The position numbers and the translations under genes are program-made. Under the pieces are notes generated by a model. That model searched no databases. It had not been told where the DNA came from and saw only the letters and a program-made list of their open reading frames with translations. Shown piece after piece: positions 57,076 to 64,000 of a stretch of DNA of 64,000 nucleotides (positions within the stretch are counted from its first letter, which is position 1; each line of letters begins with the position of its first letter). This stretch comes from CAWBOY01 sp963790585 (GTDB taxonomy: Bacteria > Planctomycetota > Planctomycetia > Gemmatales > Gemmataceae). Location: NCBI GenBank assembly GCA_963790585.1, contig CAWBOY010000002.1, positions 806,001 through 870,000 of the forward strand, in the 5' to 3' direction.

Positions 57076-58590
57076 TGGCGCGTACGCGCCGGCGGCGATC
57101 TGGTTGGATCCGCCTGCGCCGCTGCTGACCGTAATTGTGGAGTTGCTGCCGGTCGTGATTTGATTGCTGCCGCCACCACTTACGGTGACGGTGGCCGATC
57201 CGCCGCCCGTGGAAATCGTGTTGGTGCCCGAACCTAATGTCATGTAGACGGGAACTTGGATTCCGTTCGCAATGGAGATTGTGTCGTTGCCCGTTAAGGT
57301 GTTGTTGACGAGAATTTCGCCGACATTGGTGAACGTTTGTTGGAAGCCGAGCGCGGCGACCATGATCGTTTCGCCGCTGGTGCTATTGGGATCGCCCGAC
57401 ACTCTGGTCAGGCTGTAGTTTTCCGCGGTCTGCGGGCCGGTCTCAGTGCCCGCGCCGTTTACGCGATTGGCAACGTCCTGGCCGATAAATAGCTCCAAAG
57501 CGCTCGGGCTATTGTGTGCGCTATCAGAGACAAGTCCAGCCAGAGGCGCTGGCGTCGGCGGAGGTGGCGACGCCTGAGCAACGGTCGGGGGCGGGCTGAT
57601 GCTGCCGAGATGGAAGGTGGCTGTCTCGTTTGCGACTACAGCGGGGGTATGAATATGGATTCCATGAATCGTACCAAGGAAACCTAAGTGGACGTCCGGA
57701 GTATCAATGTTGATCGCGGGGATAATCGTAACGGAAAAGGTCTCCGACACGTCGACCGAAGTGCCGGTAATCGCAACGGCGCCCGATGCGCTGAATCTGC
57801 AGTCCGAACGCTGCGGCCCAACCGGAGATCGACGCAGCGAAACCACTGCTGGCGACTGTCATCGAGATTGTGCCGCCGATGCCGAATGTATGGTTGCCGA
57901 AATTGAATCCAGCGGTGCCAGTGAAGCTAAAGGTGCCGTCCGGTTGGTCATAGCCGGAAATACCAATGTTCGCCAACCCGAACAAATCCAGATTGAGATC
58001 AGCGGTGAACCCGAAGCCTGCGTTGGTTATCGAAATGTCAACATTACCAGTAAGATTGAAACCATACAGGTAGACGCCCAAGTGATTTACCGCGACTTGG
58101 AAGCCAGGAGCGATGCTATCACTTTGGCCTGGTGCCTGATCCTGTCGAGACACCGAACACGTGTTCAATTCGAGTTCGAACGCGCCTGATATGACAAAGT
58201 TGTTTCCCAATGCACTAATCGGGGCAATACCTTGAGCCCCGCCCGGAAGACCCAGATTGATATTGAGCGCGAGACCTGGGCTCGAGTCGTAATAAATTGC
58301 AGCAAACCCGTCTGCCGTAAATGTCGCACCCATGAAAGTAACATTGGCGGCGACTGCGACCGTCAAACTCGTCGTCGAGACAGTGATACCGAACGTGCCG
58401 TGAAGGTCGACGACGCTTCCTAAGAATGTCAGGTCGCCCGTGGCCTGAATCGAACCTTCGTCGGCGAGTAGCGTGATGCCAGCGATTGTAACTGGAGTGC
58501 TGTATGTATTGAGTTCCAGCTCGTAGGTGGCGCTTAGGCCAAAACCGAGGCCGCTCGGCAAGGAGAAACCTGACGACAAGCTTTCGGCAA
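57076..58590 (-). CDS. Giant surface repeat protein, middle part with two frame breaks
   Basis: This part links the two large blocks of the same gene. The frame ending at 57704 (from about 58590) carries beta-rich modules (ATYELELNTYSTPVTIAGI, GNVDISITNAGFGFTADLNL). Near 57795 it passes to the frame read to about 57075, which holds ASGAVAITGTSVDVSETFSVTI, a Pro-rich linker (ISPPPTVAQASPPPPTPAP, about 57540-57600) and the start of the Gly/Ser-rich strands. The flanking parts are continuous in style and repeat content, so a single polypeptide is more likely than separate genes. No start signal is found at the breaks. Confidence 0.6.
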
Positions 58591-61500
58591 GCACCAGCCG
58601 CCACGCCGGTGCTGCTAAATTGGATGCCGCCGGCCACCGCGTAAGAAAAGACAGTGTTGCCATTAAGTTTGACAGTTTCGGTCGCATTCACGTCCAACAG
58701 GAAGCTCACGCCGGAAGAGCTTTCCGTAGCCAGTATGTTTAGATTACCGGTAAGCACATAAACATTAAGAATGTTCACTGTGCCTCGTCCCAAGACAAGG
58801 AAATACGGATTGGTGTTTACTGGGGTCCAATTGCTGTAGTTGCTTAAATCGCCCGCGGGAGCCCCAGCTGGGATAACTAATGTTCGTGCGCCGTTTGTGA
58901 TTGTTTCATAACTCGTAAGAGCGAGCGGATTGGTCGAGCTATAATCAGGTCCCAGAACCGTAGGAATCGGCGGACTCGGTGGATTGGTGGCTACCGGATT
59001 CGGAAGCGTGTAGGTTATGGTTCTACCGGTCGTGTTCATTGCCAGCAGCCAATTCTCCCCGAAGGTAATCCCAGTGGGAAGCGGTGTATTCAGACCCATG
59101 GTCAGGGCCATCTTCGCGGCGAAGCCTCCCGATCGATGCGCCGTCGGATATTCCACGTCGATTAGACCATTGGCGTTGAACGCCAGTATCGGACTGTTGG
59201 CATTGGGTCCGAGTAGTAACTGAGCTTGGACAAATATCGTCAGGTTGCTGGTGGAAATCTGAAACGCCAGTGTCCCGCTAAGCTCAAAGACAGGCTGACT
59301 ATTTACTTCGAAGGTGGCAACGCCATTGAGGAAAAAGCTCACTGATTCCGGATCAAGAGAAAGTGTGCCGTTGCTAAGGGTCACCGTCTGGACTTGGTCG
59401 GTCGTATTGAGCTTGAGATAAACCTGTGCCGAGGAATAGATTCCCTCCGGATTGAGGGCGGTCAGATTGGTCGTCAGGAGTAGGCCGCCCCAAATCTCAA
59501 TCGTTCCGTTGGCATTCTCAACCGTGATTGAGCCGTCGGCGGTACCTAGCGGCGAGGTCTGAATCGTGGGAATCGTCAATGTGCCGTCGGAAATCGTGAT
59601 GTTGAAACTGTCAGCCGTGAAGGTCAGAGCCACCGTCGCGGTGACTTCGGCCTGAACCCCATTCAGAACATTGAAATCCGCCTCGCCAGCGATCGTAATT
59701 TTGAAGACATTGTTTATGTCGGAGAACGAGATGAAGCCGTAGATCTGGTAGATCGCTGGGAGGTTTTGCGAATTCGGCTGGGCCGGCACCTGCGTGAGAT
59801 AGAGGATATTCAAACTCGACTGGCCCGCGAAGAGCGGGGCCAAGTTTGCATAGACCTTGACGCCGACACTGAAGCTGTCGCCGATGGTAGCTGTGCCGAT
59901 GACCAGGAAATTCCCGGTCGTGTCAAAAAACACATCGCCGGAGATGTTGAATACGTCCGGGTTGACGTCGTAAAGCGTCAGTCCGGCCTGGATGATGAAT
60001 GGCCCTTGGGTAGGGAAAGAGAAACCGCCGGTTTGGCCGGAATGCACCTGATTGGCCACTTGGGTGCGCAATTGTGCTTCCCATTGCGCTGCAGTCAAAT
60101 TATCAGGCGTCGTAAACGCAGCTCCTCGCAACTGGAGTGCGTCCGCCGCTACCGGAGGATTGGACAAATTGATCGTCGGGAACGATGACCCAAAGGTGAT
60201 GCCCCCGCGGAAGTCACTTATGAAAAGACCGGTGTCACCAAGGGGGATCGGCACATTGGATTCGACGTACACCTGGAGAGGCCCGAATTGGGAAAGGCCG
60301 ACGCGAATTGTGAATCCGGCCATATCGGCGAGATTGAACCCGCCTTCGATTCCGGCATAAAACGCACCCGTGAATGGCCCAACACCAGGGGTGGTCGTGC
60401 CAACAAGGTTGCCCAACCCGTCCACGAGCGCGCCAGTCGAATCAAAGCGGACGACGCCGCCGACCAGAGTGCCACTGACGCTTCCGCCAAAGAGGCTGCC
60501 GGATACGCTGATTGCAAGGGCACTAATTGACGTGATGCCGAACTTGCCGGCGGCGATAAGCGACGGATCGATGACCGCATCCGTCACGCTGCCCGACACA
60601 GTCATGCCGGCAATCGTAGTCTGAACTGCCGCCGACAGGTCGATCACGAAATTGCTTGGATCGGCATTGAAATTAGGCCACACCAAGGCGATGGAAGCAC
60701 TTTGAAGCGGCAGCCAGCTGGGCCAACTCAAATTACCAGCGTCGTTCTGCCCAAGTGCGATGGACACGCCGAAGCCCGGCTTGGCAAGGAACGCGCCGTT
60801 GCCTTCAATCGCGAAATTGCTCGCAGTTCCAGTCACGCTGACCGAGCCAACGTTCAATGTAGCGGAAACTGTCGAAGAAAAGCTGATCAGGTCCTGGTTG
60901 GATCCCGCTGTGGGATTAATCGTCACCGTTTGTGCGGTCAGGGTCACGTAGCTTCCAAGCTTGACCGTCAAACCGGGAGTGACCGTTGGCGTCGTCGTAC
61001 CCGCGGCTGTGATGGTGAATCCGCCGCCATTGGGGAGGACGAAGCTTGGCGCTTGCGAGAGATTAGCCAGATTGAATTGCAAGCCCAGGTCGAAACTTCC
61101 TGAGAGCATGCTGAACGTCGCCGAGGCAGGGGAACTCGAAGTACCGATTGTTGCCGTCGTCGCCGAAAGTGTGACAGTAGCGGAGAGCTGACCGCTCAGG
61201 GCAAATGAGAAGTTGCTGAGGCCAATCGCTGGATCCTTCAGTGTGATTGGGCCCAGTGATGTGGTGGGATCCAGGAACTTAAAGCCCGTGAACGGCGGAG
61301 ATGAAGGATCGAGCTTGAACCCATTATTCGCCGGCGTGCTACCTGTTACATAGTCAAACTCCGGGCTGCCGGTGAGGGTCACCATCGGCGCCCCATTGTT
61401 TAGCAACCCAAGTGTAACATTGGTGAATCGGAAAGCATCCACTGTACCGGAGGATGTGTAATGTTGCAGATCGATCGAATCCGCCGAAAAGCTCACATAA

Positions 61501-64000
61501 TTGCCAATGGTGAATGTGACATTCGTCAGCACGAGATCCTTGTCGCCGCTGGCCCACGACTGGTGATCCTGTCGCGCATTCAGCCCATTGCTCGTGGCAT
61601 CGCCGGCAGTGACCGTGGCGCTGAAGGTCGTGTAAGTCGCGGAACCGGCGCTGATTGTGAAAAGGACCTGGCTGCTCGTTGGATCCTGAAGAGTTAGCGT
61701 GACGCCGGTCAACGCCGTACTCGACGCGCCGGGAGTTGGATTGGTGCTGGTACCGCTCGTCGCCGTGATAATTAAGCCGTTATCGATATTTAGACTGGCG
61801 TTGCTGACGACGATGGTCTGAAACGCGGTAGCGCCTGATCCTTTTTGAGAATCGGTGAACACCACGGGAATCGTGGCGGTACCGACAGTGACCGTATCGC
61901 TCTGAGCCGACGTGGTGGTATTGCGCAAGATTGTCAGAGTCACACTTGCCGACGAGCCGCCGCCCGATACCGTGGCCGTGCCAGAGGCGCTCATCGCATA
62001 ACCGAGGCTCGCGTTGGTTGTGGTGTTCGTATAGAAGACCAACCCAAGCGTGCCATTATTCAGGCTGAAATTTCCAGCTCCGCCGTCCGCGGTGAGCGTG
62101 GGAGCGGCGATGTTGGCCGCTCCGACCAAAAGTTTCGAGATGTTGTTGGAGACCGCTTTCGTGAAAGAGAAGTCTCCCGTAAGGGTGAAATCGCTAGCGA
62201 TAGTCAATGTCAAGCTGCCGCCGAATGTCTTGACATTGGCGCCACTGGCAAAGGAGACGGTCTGAGTCGTCCCCGGAATGGTCTCGTTAATCGCTGCGCC
62301 CGTTGTGTTGATCGCCACATTGGCAGCGCCGGTGAGGGAAATCTCGCTTGGCAAACCGAGGAGCGCGATAGAAGGTGCTGAAGCTTGCAGGGCATAGGTC
62401 GAGCCGGTTGCCTCGCTATCGCGGATGATCACCAAACCCAGGTCGGCCCCTGTGATTTGCACTCCCACTCCGCTTGTGCCAACAAAAGCTGTGATTCCGG
62501 TGGCACCGACGAGGATTTTTGTAGTCGATCCTTTGCCGTCCGTATCGTTCGTAGTTGATTCACTAAAGCTGTAGGTACCGGCCAATGAAATGAAGTTCGC
62601 AACAGCGATAGACGCAGTACCTGTAATCTCGGTGACATCCGTTCCTCCAAGCGTGGCGAGCGGCGCCAGGCTAACAGATCCGCCGGGAGTCGGAATGCTG
62701 GTCGGCGCACCGGTGACGGTTGCCGGATTCAGGCCATGCTCGACTTCAACTTGTAAGGAGCTTGCGCTGAAAGAGAGGTCGGAAACCCCATTGAGAACGA
62801 CCGTGCTGCCATTGGCCACCAACGCGTACTTGCCGCTCTGGATCATTACGCCGAGTGAGGCGCCGGTGAAGGTGACGTTGGTATCCGCCGTTCCTAAAAC
62901 TGCTTGGACATTGGTCGCTCCAATGAGAATCGTTGACGCCCCGGACAGAGGCTTAAATAGCTCGAAACCAAAGTCGCCCGAAAGTGAAGCGAAACCGGCC
63001 ACGCTGAAGGAAGCGCTGCCTTCGATTTCCGTAACACTCGTTGTATGCGCTGGCAGGCTGCCAAAATTGAGAGCGATGTTCGCGGCTTGCAACGTATAAG
63101 TGTATGTCGAGGTGATCGTCGTGCCAGCGGCCTGGATATTAGCGCTGGCGAAGTTTCCGGCCGTCAAAAGAAATTGAACCTTCGTGTTGCCGTTGGAGTC
63201 AGTGCCCAGAGTGTAATCTGTGCCCGAGGTCAACGTGACCGGAGTGCCACCACCCATCGGCGTCGCGGTCACGACTAGCGTGTTTTGATTGACGGCGTGG
63301 GCGAGGGTAATCGTAGTCGCAGCGCCAAAGTTTGGGGTCGCCGTTTCCGTAGTAGTCGGTGAAGTAACGGCTGGCACAGCGATCGTTGTCGGCACGCCGC
63401 TGGGGTAAGTCGTCAGGTCTAGGCCGCGGTCCGCGAGGACCAGCAGGTTCGACGCGCTCAATACGAGATTGGCAGGGCCATGGAACGTCGTCAATGCGGG
63501 GTTTACGCCTTCATTAGCTTGTAGGGCGTACGTCGTCGCTCCTGTATGGTCCTGATGTACCAGAACCCCGATACTTGCATTGGAAAGACCCAGAGAATCG
63601 GTTCCGTCGGATAATGTGATGCTGCCGTTCATCCCTACCGCCAGATAGGTGTCCAATCCATTGGTGTAAGTCTGGAAGCCGAAGGCGCCGGACAAAGTGA
63701 CGAAGTTCGCAACCGTGAGACTGACATTTCCTTCCACGTCAAATAGGTTGGTCGTGCCAGATCCCAGGCCGCTAAAGTTCAAGGTGATATTGCCGTCCGA
63801 AGTTTGGACGACAGGCAAGCCACTGGCCGCAGAGAGGTCCAATCCTTCGCGCGCCTTTACCATTAAATTGGTCGCCGTCAGCGAAAGATCCGTGATGCCG
63901 TTCAGGCTCGCGCTGCCGCCGGTCGCCTCCAGGGCGTAAGTCGCCGAGGTGCCCGTGGATCCTGGTACGATCACTAGGCCAAGACTTGCGCCAGTGAGTG
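58591..64000 (-). CDS. Giant surface repeat protein, N-proximal part, runs off window
   Basis: The frame is open from the right edge (the first residues read, LTGASLGLVIVPG, already belong to a repeat) to about 58590, about 1,800 residues. It consists of diverged modules of roughly 145-180 residues, each with a strand series SVA-x-F-x-SLSG-x-FGF, a LLVGA-x-x-I segment, a TGASLGLVI-like segment and YALxA. Ser, Thr, Gly, Asn and Val dominate, Cys is absent and aromatic residues are few, as in secreted beta-repeat adhesins. A signal peptide must lie outside the window. Together with the parts to its left it forms a protein of more than about 4,600 residues. No specific family is claimed. Confidence 0.7.

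Overview
The window looks like a chromosomal segment of a planctomycete, most likely close to the Gemmataceae. This is inferred from gene content: a Cys/Gly-rich protein with two TIGR03000-type repeats, a DUF1571 lipoprotein, a DUF6817 protein, a very large secretin with a repeat-rich N-terminal half, a giant beta-repeat surface protein, and a Gram-negative envelope set (BamA-type Omp85 protein, RND pump). No rRNA or CRISPR array was seen. One tRNA-Met(CAT) is present.

Layout. 1-6.5 kb is an accessory region: the end of a DUF6817 gene, a fused nuclease-methylase restriction enzyme broken by two single-base shifts, an unknown gene with a HEPN-like N-terminus, a MazEF-like toxin-antitoxin pair, and a VapBC-like pair whose toxin is an internal-deletion relic. 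The two antitoxins share promoter, operator palindrome, Shine-Dalgarno and N-terminal domain. 6.5-27 kb holds ordinary genes: a GlgX-type debranching enzyme, the giant secretin with its terminator, a CarH-like MerR/B12 regulator divergent from a sigma-70 factor, a BON-domain protein, a beta-CASP MBL nuclease, a tagaturonate-reductase-like enzyme, a di-heme cytochrome, BamA, a tRNA-dihydrouridine synthase and a DUF1571 lipoprotein. 27-34.9 kb has an RND efflux adaptor and permease, a HEAT-like repeat protein and two unknown proteins. 34.9-45.9 kb has PurN, a hybrid histidine kinase overlapping a response regulator with a kinase-like ATPase output, a single-domain receiver, a NUDIX-MBL fusion, the TIGR03000 protein, an MFS transporter and a PhnP-like MBL hydrolase. 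45.9-49.7 kb holds tRNA-Met, a second vapBC, an M28 peptidase and a complete IS630-family insertion sequence with TA target duplication. 50-64 kb is one giant extracellular repeat protein of more than about 4,600 residues, read on the minus strand and running off the right edge.

Two features cut across the window. First, about a dozen genes, including conserved ones such as bamA and dus, are split by single-base shifts, several in homopolymers. The simplest explanation is indel error in a long-read assembly rather than mass pseudogenisation, and most split genes are annotated here as one locus. Second, many intergenic gaps carry nested inverted repeats (a hairpin within a hairpin), some in related copies. 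Four convergent gene junctions (16.6, 22.1, 32.1 and 41.7 kb) each contain one, which suggests a role as bidirectional terminators or a REP-like repeat family.

All family names come from reading the sequence. No database search was run.
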